This document shows positions 16,989-24,582 of a stretch of 47,262 nucleotides of DNA, one piece after another (position 1 is the first letter of the stretch; each line of letters opens with the position of its first letter). Below the pieces are notes generated by a model. The model was not told where the DNA came from, ran no database searches, and worked only from the letters and a program-made list of their open reading frames with translations. Origin of the DNA: an uncultured Pseudoxanthomonas sp. (GTDB lineage Bacteria > Pseudomonadota > Gammaproteobacteria > Xanthomonadales > Xanthomonadaceae); contig CALJUL010000112.1 in NCBI GenBank assembly GCA_937975725.1, positions 1-47,262 of the forward strand, written 5' to 3'. Both the position numbers and the translations under genes were made by a program.

Positions 16989-17789
16989 ATGCGCCGCCTC
17001 GTCCTTTCCCTGATCTGCCTGCTGTGGCTGTGCGCGCCGGTGCTGGCGCTGGCGCAGGCGGCCCCGGCCGCCGCGCCCGCCGCCTCCGCGCCGGCGGCGG
17101 CTCCCGCCGCGCCGACCCTGCCCAGCCTGCCCAAGGTCAACGTCGGCCAGGTCGGCGACAACACCGTCAGCCTGCCCTTGCAGACGCTGCTGCTGATGAC
17201 GGCGATCACCCTGATCCCGTCCGCGCTGCTGGCGATGACCGCCTTCACCCGCATCATCATCGTGCTGGGCCTGCTGCGGCAGGCGATGGGTACCGGGCAG
17301 ACGCCGTCCAACCAGGTGCTGGTGGGGCTGGCGCTGTTCCTGACCATGCTGGTGATGATGCCGGTGGGCGAGAAGGCGTGGGCGCAGGGCATGGCGCCCT
17401 ACCTCGACGGCCAGATCGATTTCTCCACCGCTTGGACGCTGACCACCGGCCCGCTGCGCGACTTCATGCTGGCGCAGGTGCGCGAGAGCGACCTGATGAC
17501 CTTCGCCGGCCTGGCCGGCCACGACAGCTACGCCAGCCCGGCCGACGTGCCGTTCCCGGTGGTGGTGGCCTCGTTCATCACCAGCGAGCTGAAGACCGCC
17601 TTCGAGATCGGCTTCCTGATCTTCATCCCCTTCGTGATCATCGACCTGGTGGTGGCCAGCGTGCTGATGTCGATGGGCATGATGATGCTCTCGCCGATGC
17701 TGGTGTCCGCCCCGTTCAAGATCCTGCTGTTCGTGCTGGTGGACGGCTGGGTGCTGATCGTGGGCTCGCTGGCGGCGAGCTTCAATTGA
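16989..17789 (+). CDS. fliP: Export gate protein FliP
   Basis: FliP forms the pentameric core of the export gate with FliQ and FliR. The 266-residue product has a cleavable signal (RRLVLSLICLLWLCAPVLA), an Ala/Pro-rich spacer (about 22-45), and four membrane helices with the signatures LMTAITLIPSALLAMTAFTR and FKILLFVLVDGWVLIVGSL. The stop is followed within 8 nt by a purine-rich array. Confidence 0.97.
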   Translation: MRRLVLSLICLLWLCAPVLALAQAAPAAAPAASAPAAAPAAPTLPSLPKVNVGQVGDNTVSLPLQTLLLMTAITLIPSALLAMTAFTRIIIVLGLLRQAMGTGQTPSNQVLVGLALFLTMLVMMPVGEKAWAQGMAPYLDGQIDFSTAWTLTTGPLRDFMLAQVRESDLMTFAGLAGHDSYASPADVPFPVVVASFITSELKTAFEIGFLIFIPFVIIDLVVASVLMSMGMMMLSPMLVSAPFKILLFVLVDGWVLIVGSLAASFN

Positions 17790-17796
17790 AGATGGC

Positions 17797-17828
17797 GAGG
17801 AAGTGAGGAAGTAAGGAAGTGAGGAAGC
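17797..17828. repeat. Four octamer units GAGGAAGT after fliP
   Basis: Four 8-bp units lie in phase: GAGGAAGT, GAGGAAGT, AAGGAAGT and GAGGAAGC. The array starts 7 nt after the fliP stop. The same octamer returns at 21113-21160. It is the G/A arm of the fliP-fliQ spacer. Confidence 0.92.
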
Positions 17829-17864
17829 AAGAAACAGCAACGGCGAAAGCGGGACTCCACTTCT

Positions 17865-17920
17865 ACTGACTGACTTACTAACTTACTGACTTACTTACTG
17901 ACTTACCGCCTCACTCACTT
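17865..17920. repeat. Seven C/T-rich octamer units before fliQ
   Basis: Seven 8-bp units are in phase: ACTGACTG, ACTTACTA, ACTTACTG, ACTTACTT, ACTGACTT, ACCGCCTC and ACTCACTT. They are partly complementary to the G/A array at 17797-17828. They end about 40 nt before the fliQ ATG. No sigma-54 or sigma-28 promoter is visible in this 170-nt gap. Confidence 0.9.
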
Positions 17921-17959
17921 GCCCGATACCGCCCTCCTGCTCCCTTCCAGGTCGCCTCC

Positions 17960-18229
17960 ATGACTCCCGAACTCGCTCTCACCGAACTGCGCGGCGGCCT
18001 CGAAGTCGCGCTGTGGGTCGGCGGCCCGTTGCTGCTGGTGGTGTTGGTGGTCGGTGTGGTGGTCGGCGTGATCCAGGCGGCCACGCAGCTCAACGAACCC
18101 ACCATCGCCTTCGTCGCCAAGGCCATCGCCCTGACCGCGGCGCTGTTCGCTACCGGCAGCTATCTGCTGGGGATGCTGGTGGAGTACACGACGACGCTGT
18201 TCCAGCGGTTGCCGCATTTGATCGGGTGA
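17960..18229 (+). CDS. fliQ: Export gate protein FliQ
   Basis: FliQ packs around the FliP/FliR core of the export gate. The 89-residue protein has two membrane helices (GPLLLVVLVVGVVVGVIQAA and VAKAIALTAALFATGSYLLG) and the signature TQLNEPTIAFVAK. Its length is normal for the family. It is separated from fliP by a repeat-filled 170-nt gap rather than overlapping it. Confidence 0.96.
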   Translation: MTPELALTELRGGLEVALWVGGPLLLVVLVVGVVVGVIQAATQLNEPTIAFVAKAIALTAALFATGSYLLGMLVEYTTTLFQRLPHLIG

Positions 18230-18239
18230 GGCGGAGCGA

Positions 18240-18260
18240 GAGGAGTGAGGAGTGAGCAAG
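18240..18260. repeat. G/A-rich heptamers GAGGAGT after fliQ
   Basis: GAGGAGT lies at 18240-18246 and 18247-18253, followed by GAGCAAG. Starting 10 nt after the fliQ stop, this is the G/A arm of the fliQ-fliR spacer. Confidence 0.75.
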
Positions 18261-18309
18261 AGCCGCATTCCCGACGCCTGACACTCGCCTTCGAGCCTTC
18301 CCGCTTTTT

Positions 18310-18367
18310 CTCACTTCTCACCCCTTACCTTCTCACCCCTTACCTCACCCCTTACCTCCCCACTCCT
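18310..18367. repeat. C/T-rich array before fliR with three CCCCTTACC units
   Basis: CCCCTTACC recurs at 18321-18329, 18336-18344 and 18348-18356, joined by TTCTCA and TCA. Its complement GGTAAGGGG is the unit at 7-41. The array ends about 10 nt before the fliR ATG and so would cover the fliR ribosome binding region; no purine-rich Shine-Dalgarno is visible for fliR. Confidence 0.88.
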
Positions 18368-18376
18368 CGCCGCCCC

Positions 18377-19168
18377 ATGGACCCCGCCACCCAGATGGTC
18401 ATCGACGGTCAGCAGGCCTTCGGCATGGTCAATGCCATCCTGTGGACCATGCTGCGCACCGGGGCGCTGTTGATGGCGGCGCCGCTGATCGGCACGCGCG
18501 CGGTGTCGGTGCGGGTACGGGTGATCATCGCCGGGGCGCTGGCGATGGCCTTGGCGCCGATGCTGCCGGGCCTGCCCGACCGCATCGCCTTCGACGCGGC
18601 CACCGTGCTCAACGTGGCGCGCGAACTGGCCCTGGGCGCCGGCATGGGCTTCATGCTGCGGCTGGCATTCGAGGCCGGCGCACTGGCCGGCGAACTGATC
18701 TCGCAGGGCACCGGCCTGGCCTTCGCACAGATGTCCGACCCGCTGCGCGGGGTGAACTCCGGCGTGGTCGGCCAATGGTTCTACCTGGCGTTCGGCCTGC
18801 TGTTCTTCACCCTGGACGGGCACTTGGCGCTGGTCTCGCTGCTGGTGGACAGTTACCGCTCACTGCCCATCGGCACCGCACTGCCCGACCTGCAGCAGGT
18901 GCTGGAGATCGCGCCCACGCTGTTCTCGCACGTGCTGCGCGCCGCGGTGGGGCTGGCCCTGCCGGTGATGGTGGCGATGCTGGCGGTCAACCTGGCCTTC
19001 GGTGTGCTGGGCCGCGCCGCGCCGGCGCTGAATCCCATCCAGCTCGGCCTGCCGACGGCGCTGCTGCTGGGGCTGTTCCTGCTCGCGCTGCTATCCGGCG
19101 AGCTCGGCCCGCCGGTGCAGCGCGTGTTCGACCTGTCCTTCGACGCGGCGCGGCAACTGACGGGTTAG
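18377..19168 (+). CDS. fliR: Export gate protein FliR
   Basis: FliR completes the FliP-FliQ-FliR gate. The 263-residue protein has about six membrane helices and family segments: LRTGALLMAAPLIGTRAV, LRLAFEAGALAGELISQGTG and the C-terminal NPIQLGLPTALLLGLFLLAL. The frame extends to 18245, but the extra residues would be encoded by the repeat array; ATG 18377 gives the normal length. Confidence 0.95.
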   Translation: MDPATQMVIDGQQAFGMVNAILWTMLRTGALLMAAPLIGTRAVSVRVRVIIAGALAMALAPMLPGLPDRIAFDAATVLNVARELALGAGMGFMLRLAFEAGALAGELISQGTGLAFAQMSDPLRGVNSGVVGQWFYLAFGLLFFTLDGHLALVSLLVDSYRSLPIGTALPDLQQVLEIAPTLFSHVLRAAVGLALPVMVAMLAVNLAFGVLGRAAPALNPIQLGLPTALLLGLFLLALLSGELGPPVQRVFDLSFDAARQLTG

Positions 19169-19186
19169 CCGCCGCACAGGCCACGC

Positions 19187-19201
19187 GCGCACGGTTCTTG
19201 C
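19187..19201 (+). promoter_or_regulatory. Degenerate sigma-54-like site after fliR
   Basis: gCGCACG-gttc-TTGC has the right spacing, but the first G of the essential GG is C. It lies about 150 nt before the TetR-family gene. It is weak and may be chance. Confidence 0.2.
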
Positions 19202-19353
19202 GCGGAACCAACCGGCGCGGGCCGGGGACCGGTTTCCTTCCGCCCGCGACTCGGTGCAGAATGCGGCGAGGGGGACGGTACATGCAACGGCACGAGGGCG
19301 CGCGCCCAGGGCGGCGCTCGTCCGGCCGTGCCACCAGCCGAGGGAGGAGCGCT

Positions 19354-19941
19354 GTGGTCAACATCCCGTGCAAGCGACGCAGCAGCCAGGAAACGCGCGA
19401 AGCGGTGCTCGCGGCCGCGCGCCGGCTGTTCTTCACCAAGGGCTTCGACCAGACCACGCTGGCCGACCTGGGCGGAGAGACCGGCCTGAGCGCGCGCGGC
19501 GTGATCCTGCATTTCGAGACCAAGGCCGACATCGTCGCCGCGCTGCTGATCCGCGACTACGGCGAGCGCCGGCCGCCGGTGGTGGAACGGCCGATGGGTT
19601 CCACCCACGCCCAGCGCATCCTGGACTTCTATTTCTGGAACGCGCGCCAGGACGCGGCCAACTTCATCGCCTTCCCCGCCATCTGGGCGGTGTCGGCGCG
19701 CTGGTCGGCCGCGGTGGAGGCGGAGATGAACGCCGTGCTGCGCCGCATGCGCGAGCCGGTGCGGCAGGAACTGACCCGCGGCATGGCCGACGGCGAGTTC
19801 CGTGGCATGGACGTGCAGCACGCCGACGAGACCATCTGGCAGAGCTACCAGCACGGCCTGCGTGCGATCAGCGTGAATGGCGGCACGCCGGCGCTGGCGG
19901 TGCCGCAGGTCTACAAGACGCTGGAACTGCTTTCGGCCTGA
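19354..19941 (+). CDS. TetR/AcrR-family transcriptional regulator
   Basis: The 195-residue protein has the TetR N-terminal helix-turn-helix: TREAVLAAARRLFFTKGFDQ, TTLADLGGETGLSARGVILH, FETKADIVAALL. The C-terminal ligand/dimer part is helical and rich in Trp and Met (FPAIWAVSARWSA). GTG 19354 is chosen because AGGGAGGAG lies at 19341-19349; the frame is open far upstream. Its ligand is unknown. It is flanked by fliR and a GGDEF gene and could control the GGDEF gene or the czc operon. That is inference. Confidence 0.88.
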   Translation: MVNIPCKRRSSQETREAVLAAARRLFFTKGFDQTTLADLGGETGLSARGVILHFETKADIVAALLIRDYGERRPPVVERPMGSTHAQRILDFYFWNARQDAANFIAFPAIWAVSARWSAAVEAEMNAVLRRMREPVRQELTRGMADGEFRGMDVQHADETIWQSYQHGLRAISVNGGTPALAVPQVYKTLELLSA

Positions 19942-19994
19942 GCCGCGCCACCGGCACCCGCGTGGCGCGCGAAGGCGTGCGGCGCAAGCGTGAC

Positions 19995-20030
19995 TGCCGT
20001 CACCCCGGCACGACGGCAACCGCCTACACT
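19995..20030 (+). promoter_or_regulatory. Inverted repeat and -10-like element before the GGDEF gene
   Basis: TGCCGTC (19995-20001) and GACGGCA (20012-20018) form a 7-10-7 inverted repeat, followed 6 nt later by TACACT at 20025-20030, which resembles a -10 element. No good -35 is present. The site is where an operator for the upstream TetR-family protein could be. Confidence 0.35.
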
Positions 20031-20122
20031 GCGCGGTGCCTCGCGCACCCGCGCGCTCCCGCCTGTGCCGACCGCTTGAACGACATATCCGCCGACCCCG
20101 ACCCACACACGCGGTCCTCGCC

Positions 20123-21106
20123 ATGAAGCCCAGACGCCGGGACTTCCGCCTGGACATCATCGTGCTGCTGGGCTCGATCACCGCGGCCACCATCGCCTGC
20201 TTCGGCGCCTACCGGGTGTGGCGGGGCGAGTTGCACATGGCCTGGCTGGACTTCGGCATCGTCGTCTGCGTGCTGTTGCCGCTCGCCTACGGCTGGCGCA
20301 GCGGCGACAGCGAGCGCGCGGGCAACGCGCTGTGCATGCTCAACTCGGTCGCCAGCACGGTCGCCTGCGCGATGATCGGCCACGTCGCGCTGGGCTGGGC
20401 CTATCTTGTGCTGCTGACCAACTTCTTCATCGCCGGCCGCTGGCTGGCGGTGGCGTGCAACCTGGCCATGCTGCTGGCCATGGCCCTGCTGCCGGCCTTC
20501 TTCCACGACCGCCTGCACGGCGCCTCGGTGCTGGTCAGCGCGGCGCTGACCACGGCGTTTTCCTACCTGTTCGCCGCGCGCATCCAGGGCGACCGCCTGC
20601 GGCTGGAGCAACTGGCCTCGCTGGACCCGTTGACCGGCCTGCCCAACCGCCGGGCGATGGAGCACGCGCTCGCGCAGGCGGTGGCCGACTTCCAGCGCGG
20701 GCGCGGCGACTACGGCCTGGTCGTGCTGGACCTGGACCACTTCAAGGACGTCAACGACCAGTACGGGCACGCCGCCGGCGACGCCGCCATCGCCGACCTG
20801 GCCTCGATCCTGCGCTTCCAGATGCGCCGCAACGACCAGGTGTTCCGCTTCGGCGGCGAGGAGTTCGTGGTGCTGCTGGAAGTGGACGACAGCGCCGCCC
20901 TGGAAGCGGCCAGCGAGCGCCTGCGCGAAGCCGTGCGCGAGGGCCTGCGCGGCCCCGGCGGGCGCATCACCATCTCGCTGGGCGCGGCGATGCTGCGCGA
21001 GCAGGAGAAGACCTGGCACGACTGGTTCTCCCGCGCCGACACCGCGCTGTACCGGGCCAAGTCCAATGGCCGCGACAGCTATGCGTTGGCGGATGGGTTG
21101 TTCTAG
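20123..21106 (+). CDS. Membrane-bound diguanylate cyclase (GGDEF)
   Basis: It makes c-di-GMP from two GTP. The 327-residue protein has five or six N-terminal membrane helices (about 10-152) without a recognisable periplasmic sensor, then a GGDEF domain: LDPLTGLPNRRAMEHAL, VVLDLDHFKDVNDQYGHAAGD and the active site FGGEEF at about 243-248. An RxxD product-inhibition site (RRND, 235-238) lies five residues before it, so feedback inhibition should be intact. ATG 20123 is chosen over an upstream open frame. A GGDEF gene after fliR is usual in this family and links c-di-GMP to motility. Confidence 0.93.
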   Translation: MKPRRRDFRLDIIVLLGSITAATIACFGAYRVWRGELHMAWLDFGIVVCVLLPLAYGWRSGDSERAGNALCMLNSVASTVACAMIGHVALGWAYLVLLTNFFIAGRWLAVACNLAMLLAMALLPAFFHDRLHGASVLVSAALTTAFSYLFAARIQGDRLRLEQLASLDPLTGLPNRRAMEHALAQAVADFQRGRGDYGLVVLDLDHFKDVNDQYGHAAGDAAIADLASILRFQMRRNDQVFRFGGEEFVVLLEVDDSAALEAASERLREAVREGLRGPGGRITISLGAAMLREQEKTWHDWFSRADTALYRAKSNGRDSYALADGLF

Positions 21107-21112
21107 GGGGGT

Positions 21113-21160
21113 GAGGAAGTAAGGGAGTAAGGGTGTGAGGAAGTGAGGAAGTGAGGAGCG
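21113..21160. repeat. Six G/A-rich octamers after the GGDEF gene
   Basis: In-phase 8-bp units read GAGGAAGT, AAGGGAGT, AAGGGTGT, GAGGAAGT, GAGGAAGT and GAGGAGCG. The unit is the same as at 17797-17828. The array starts 6 nt after the stop codon. Confidence 0.93.
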
Positions 21161-21256
21161 AGCCAGGCGTCGCCGCTCGCTTCTCTTGCCCCACGTCTCC
21201 CCGGCAGGAAGCGAGTGAGGGGGGCAAGGAGCAGGAGGCAAGCGAAACGCCATTCC

Positions 21257-21312
21257 CTCCTCACCTCCTCACCTCCTCACCTCCTCACCCCCTCACCTCC
21301 TCACTCCCTGAC
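21257..21312. repeat. Seven C/T-rich octamers CTCCTCAC ending inside czcA
   Basis: CTCCTCAC is repeated at 21257, 21265, 21273, 21281 and 21297, with variants CCCCTCAC at 21289 and TCCCTGAC at 21305. The complement (GTGAGGAG) matches the G/A array at 21113-21160 at 7 of 8 positions. The last units overlap the czcA end: the TCA at 21301-21303 is the czcA stop codon on the minus strand. Confidence 0.93.
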
Positions 21313-24300
21313 CGCCCTCCCATGCAACCAGCGATACAGCGCCGGCAGCACCAGCAGGGTCAGCAGCGTCGAGGACACGATGCCGCCGATCACCACCGTC
21401 GCCAGCGGCCGCTGCACTTCCGAGCCGGCGCCGACGTTGAAGGCCATCGGCAGGAAGCCCAGCGAAGCCACCAGCGCCGTCATCAGCACCGGCCGCAGGC
21501 GCCCGAGCGCGCCGTCCAGGATGGCGGTCTCCAGTGCCACACCCTGCCCGCGCAGCCGGCGGATCGATCCGATCATCACCAGCCCGTTGAGCACCGCGAT
21601 GCCGGACAGCGCGATGAAGCCCACCCCCGCCGAGATCGACAGCGGGATGCCGCGCAGCCACAGCGCCACCACGCCGCCAGTCAGCGCCAGCGGCACGCCG
21701 GTGAATACGATGCCGGCGTCCCGGGCCGAGCCGAAGGCCATGAACAGCAGGCCCAGGATCAGCAGCAGCGTGAGCGGCACCACCACGGCCAGCCGCTGGC
21801 TGGCGGAGATGAGCTGCTCGAAGGTGCCGCCGTAGCCGATCCAGTAACCCTCGGGCAGCTTCACCCCGCGCGCGACCGCCGTCTGCACGTCGGCGACGAA
21901 GCCGCCCAGGTCGCGCCCGCGCACGTTGGCGCTGACCACGATGCGGCGCTTGCCGTTCTCACGGTTGACCTGGTTGGGTCCCAGCCGCGACTCGATCCGC
22001 GCGACCTCGCGCAGCGGCACCGTGCCCGGCGCGCCGGAGCGCCAGGTCGCGCTGGCGCTGGACTCGTCGCGCTGCACGTCGTCGCCCAGGGCGATGGGCA
22101 ACTCGTCCAGCGCGCGCGGGTCCTCGCGCAGGCTGTCCGGCAGCCGCACCACGATGTCGAAGCGGCGGTCGCCCTCGAACAACTGCCCGGCCGTGGTGCC
22201 GCCGACCGCGGTCGCCACCGTGTCCTGCAACTCGCCCGGGTTGAGGCCGTAGTTCGCCAGCGCCAGGCGGTCCGGTTCCACCGTCAACATCGGCAGGCCG
22301 GTGACCTGCTCGGCCTTCACGTCGGCCGCGCCCGGCACCGCGGCCATCGCCGCTTCCACCTGCGCGGCGATGCGCGCCAGCGTGTCCAGGTCGTCGCCGT
22401 AGACCTTCACCGCCACGTCGGCGCGCACGCCCGAGATCAGTTCGTTGGTGCGCATCTGGATTGGCTGGGTGACCTCGTAGTTGTTGCCGGGGATGGCGTC
22501 GATCACCGCCCCGATCTCCTCCAGCAGCCGGGCCTTGGGCTTGCCCGGGTCGGGCCAGTCGCGGCGCTCCTTGAGCATCACGAAGGTGTCGGCGATCGAC
22601 GGCGGCATCGGGTCGCTGGCGACCTCGGCGGTGCCGATCTTGGCGAACACGCGCTGCACTTCCGGCAGCGCCGCCAGCGCGCTCTCCAGCGTGGCCTGCA
22701 TCGCCACCGACTGGCCCAGGCTGGTGCCGGGGATGCGCATGGCCTGCACCACCACGTCGCCCTCGTCCAGGCTGGGGATGAACTCGCTGCCCAGCCGCGT
22801 GGCCAGCGCGCCGCACAGCACGGTCAGCGCCGCTGCGCCGGCCACCACCGGCACGCGCAGGCGCAGCGAGGCGCGCAGCAGCGGCGCATAGCGGCGCTTG
22901 CACCAGGCGATCACCCGGTTCTCGCGCTCGTCCACCCGGCCGCCCAGGAACACCGCGATGGCCGCCGGCACGAAGGTCAGCGACAGCAGCATGGCGCCGG
23001 TCAGCGCCATCACCACAGTGATCGCCATGGGGTGGAACATCTTTCCCTCGATCCCGCCCAGGGCGAAGATCGGCAGGTACACCGCGGCGATGATGCCCAG
23101 GCCGAACAGGCTGGGCCGGATCACCTCAGCGGTGGCCGCGGCGGTGGCCTCGAAGCGCTCCTCGCGGTCCATCGCCCGGCCCAGCGCGTGCTGCAGTTCG
23201 CCGAAGCGGCGCAGGCAGTTTTCGATGATGATGACCGCCCCGTCCACGATCAGGCCGAAGTCCAGCGCGCCCAGGCTCATCAGGTTGCCCGACACGCCCG
23301 TGCGGACCATGCCGGTGAGGGTGAACAGCATCGCCAGCGGGATCACCGCCGCGGTGATCAGCGCGGCGCGGATGTTGCCCAGCAGCAGGAACAGCACCAC
23401 GATCACCAGCAGCGCGCCTTCCACCAGGTTCTTGGCCACCGTGTGGATGGTGCGGTCCACCAGCGCGGTGCGGTCGTAGACCGGCGTGGCGACCACGCCC
23501 GCGGGCAGGCTGGCGTTGGCCTCCTCCAGCTTGGCCGCGGCCGCGCGCGAGACGTCGCGGCTGTTGGCGCCGACCAGCATCACCACCGTGCCCACCACCG
23601 CCTCGTGGCCGTTCTGGGTGGCGGCGCCGCTGCGCAGTTCGCGGCCTTCGCCGACCTGGGCGACGTCGCGCACGCGGATCGGCACGCCCTCGCGGCGGTC
23701 CAGCACGATCAGCCCGAGCTGGGCCGCGTCGGCCGCCTGCCCCGGTACCCGCACCAGCAACTGCTCGCCGTTGCGCTCGATGTAGCCGGCGCCGACGTTG
23801 CGGTTGTTGCGCGCCAGCGCGTCCACCACGTTTTGCAAGGTGAAACCCAGCGCGCGCAGCCTGGCCGGGTCGGGGGTGACGTGGATCTGCCGCGCGTAGC
23901 CGCCGATGGTGTTGACCTCGGTCACCCCGGGCACGTTGCGCAATTGCGGGCGGATCACCCAGTCCTGCAGGGTGCGCAGGTCGGTGGGCGTGTAGCGGCT
24001 GCCGTCGGGCTTGCGCGCGTCCGGCGCGGCGTCAACGGTGTACATGAAGATCTCGCCCATGCCGGTGGCGATGGGCCCCATGGACGGCTCCAGCCCCTCG
24101 GGCAGTTGCGCGCGCGCCTGCTGCAGGCGTTCGGCCACCTGCTGGCGGGCGAAGAAGATGTCGGTGCCGTCGTGGAAGACCGCGGTCACCTGCGACAGCC
24201 CGTAGCGCGACAGCGAGCGCGTGTGGTCCAGCCCGGGCAGGCCGGCCAGCGCGGTCTCGATGGGGAAGGTCACCCGCTGCTCCGATTCCAGCGGCGAGTA

Positions 24301-24465
24301 GCCCGGGGTCTCGGTGTTGACCTGCACCTGGACGTTGGTGATGTCCGGCGTGGCGTCGATGGGCAACTGGGTGAAGCTCCAGCCGCCCAGCGCGGCCAGC
24401 GCCAGGGTGAGCGCCAGCATCAGCCAGCGGTGGCGGATGGAGAAGGCGATGAATTTCTCGAGCAT
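21301..24465 (-). CDS. czcA: Heavy-metal efflux RND pump (CzcA-type)
   Basis: This is the inner-membrane proton/metal antiporter of a tripartite CzcCBA-type pump. The 1054-residue protein has 12 membrane helices in the RND pattern with two large periplasmic loops, starting MLEKFIAFSIRHRWLMLAL. The metal-selectivity motif DFGLIVDGAVIIIEN (near residue 400) is the form of Zn/Co/Cd/Ni pumps, not the Cu/Ag form. Length is normal. It is on the strand opposite to the flagellar genes, and its stop lies inside a repeat array. Confidence 0.93.
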   Translation of the reverse strand: MLEKFIAFSIRHRWLMLALTLALAALGGWSFTQLPIDATPDITNVQVQVNTETPGYSPLESEQRVTFPIETALAGLPGLDHTRSLSRYGLSQVTAVFHDGTDIFFARQQVAERLQQARAQLPEGLEPSMGPIATGMGEIFMYTVDAAPDARKPDGSRYTPTDLRTLQDWVIRPQLRNVPGVTEVNTIGGYARQIHVTPDPARLRALGFTLQNVVDALARNNRNVGAGYIERNGEQLLVRVPGQAADAAQLGLIVLDRREGVPIRVRDVAQVGEGRELRSGAATQNGHEAVVGTVVMLVGANSRDVSRAAAAKLEEANASLPAGVVATPVYDRTALVDRTIHTVAKNLVEGALLVIVVLFLLLGNIRAALITAAVIPLAMLFTLTGMVRTGVSGNLMSLGALDFGLIVDGAVIIIENCLRRFGELQHALGRAMDREERFEATAAATAEVIRPSLFGLGIIAAVYLPIFALGGIEGKMFHPMAITVVMALTGAMLLSLTFVPAAIAVFLGGRVDERENRVIAWCKRRYAPLLRASLRLRVPVVAGAAALTVLCGALATRLGSEFIPSLDEGDVVVQAMRIPGTSLGQSVAMQATLESALAALPEVQRVFAKIGTAEVASDPMPPSIADTFVMLKERRDWPDPGKPKARLLEEIGAVIDAIPGNNYEVTQPIQMRTNELISGVRADVAVKVYGDDLDTLARIAAQVEAAMAAVPGAADVKAEQVTGLPMLTVEPDRLALANYGLNPGELQDTVATAVGGTTAGQLFEGDRRFDIVVRLPDSLREDPRALDELPIALGDDVQRDESSASATWRSGAPGTVPLREVARIESRLGPNQVNRENGKRRIVVSANVRGRDLGGFVADVQTAVARGVKLPEGYWIGYGGTFEQLISASQRLAVVVPLTLLLILGLLFMAFGSARDAGIVFTGVPLALTGGVVALWLRGIPLSISAGVGFIALSGIAVLNGLVMIGSIRRLRGQGVALETAILDGALGRLRPVLMTALVASLGFLPMAFNVGAGSEVQRPLATVVIGGIVSSTLLTLLVLPALYRWLHGRAVRE

Positions 24466-24490
24466 GACGGCTTCCTGGATGCTTTGGGGT

Positions 24491-24571
24491 CCGTCGTTCC
24501 CGGGGGGAATCCTGCGCCTCCATGCCCTGCGGGCCGAAGACGCGGGTTCCCCGCCTGCGCGGGGACGACGG
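24491..24571. repeat. REP-like palindrome between czcB and czcA
   Basis: CCGTCGTTCCCG (24491-24502) is inverted at 24560-24571 with one mismatch. Inner complementary parts (GGGAATCC and GGGTTCCC; CCCCGC and GCGGGG) make an 81-nt nested palindrome. It lies in the 117-nt gap inside the czc operon and could reduce czcA relative to czcB, or be a mobile REP unit. Confidence 0.75.
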
Positions 24572-24582
24572 GCGGTGGGGGC

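Noticed and set aside
17797..17920. CRISPR-like array
   Set aside because: Units are 7-8 bp and directly joined, without spacers of 25-40 bp, and there are no cas genes.
18442..19353. Extension of the TetR-family frame back into fliR
   Set aside because: It overlaps fliR in another frame; a strong AGGGAGGAG before GTG 19354 supports the short form.
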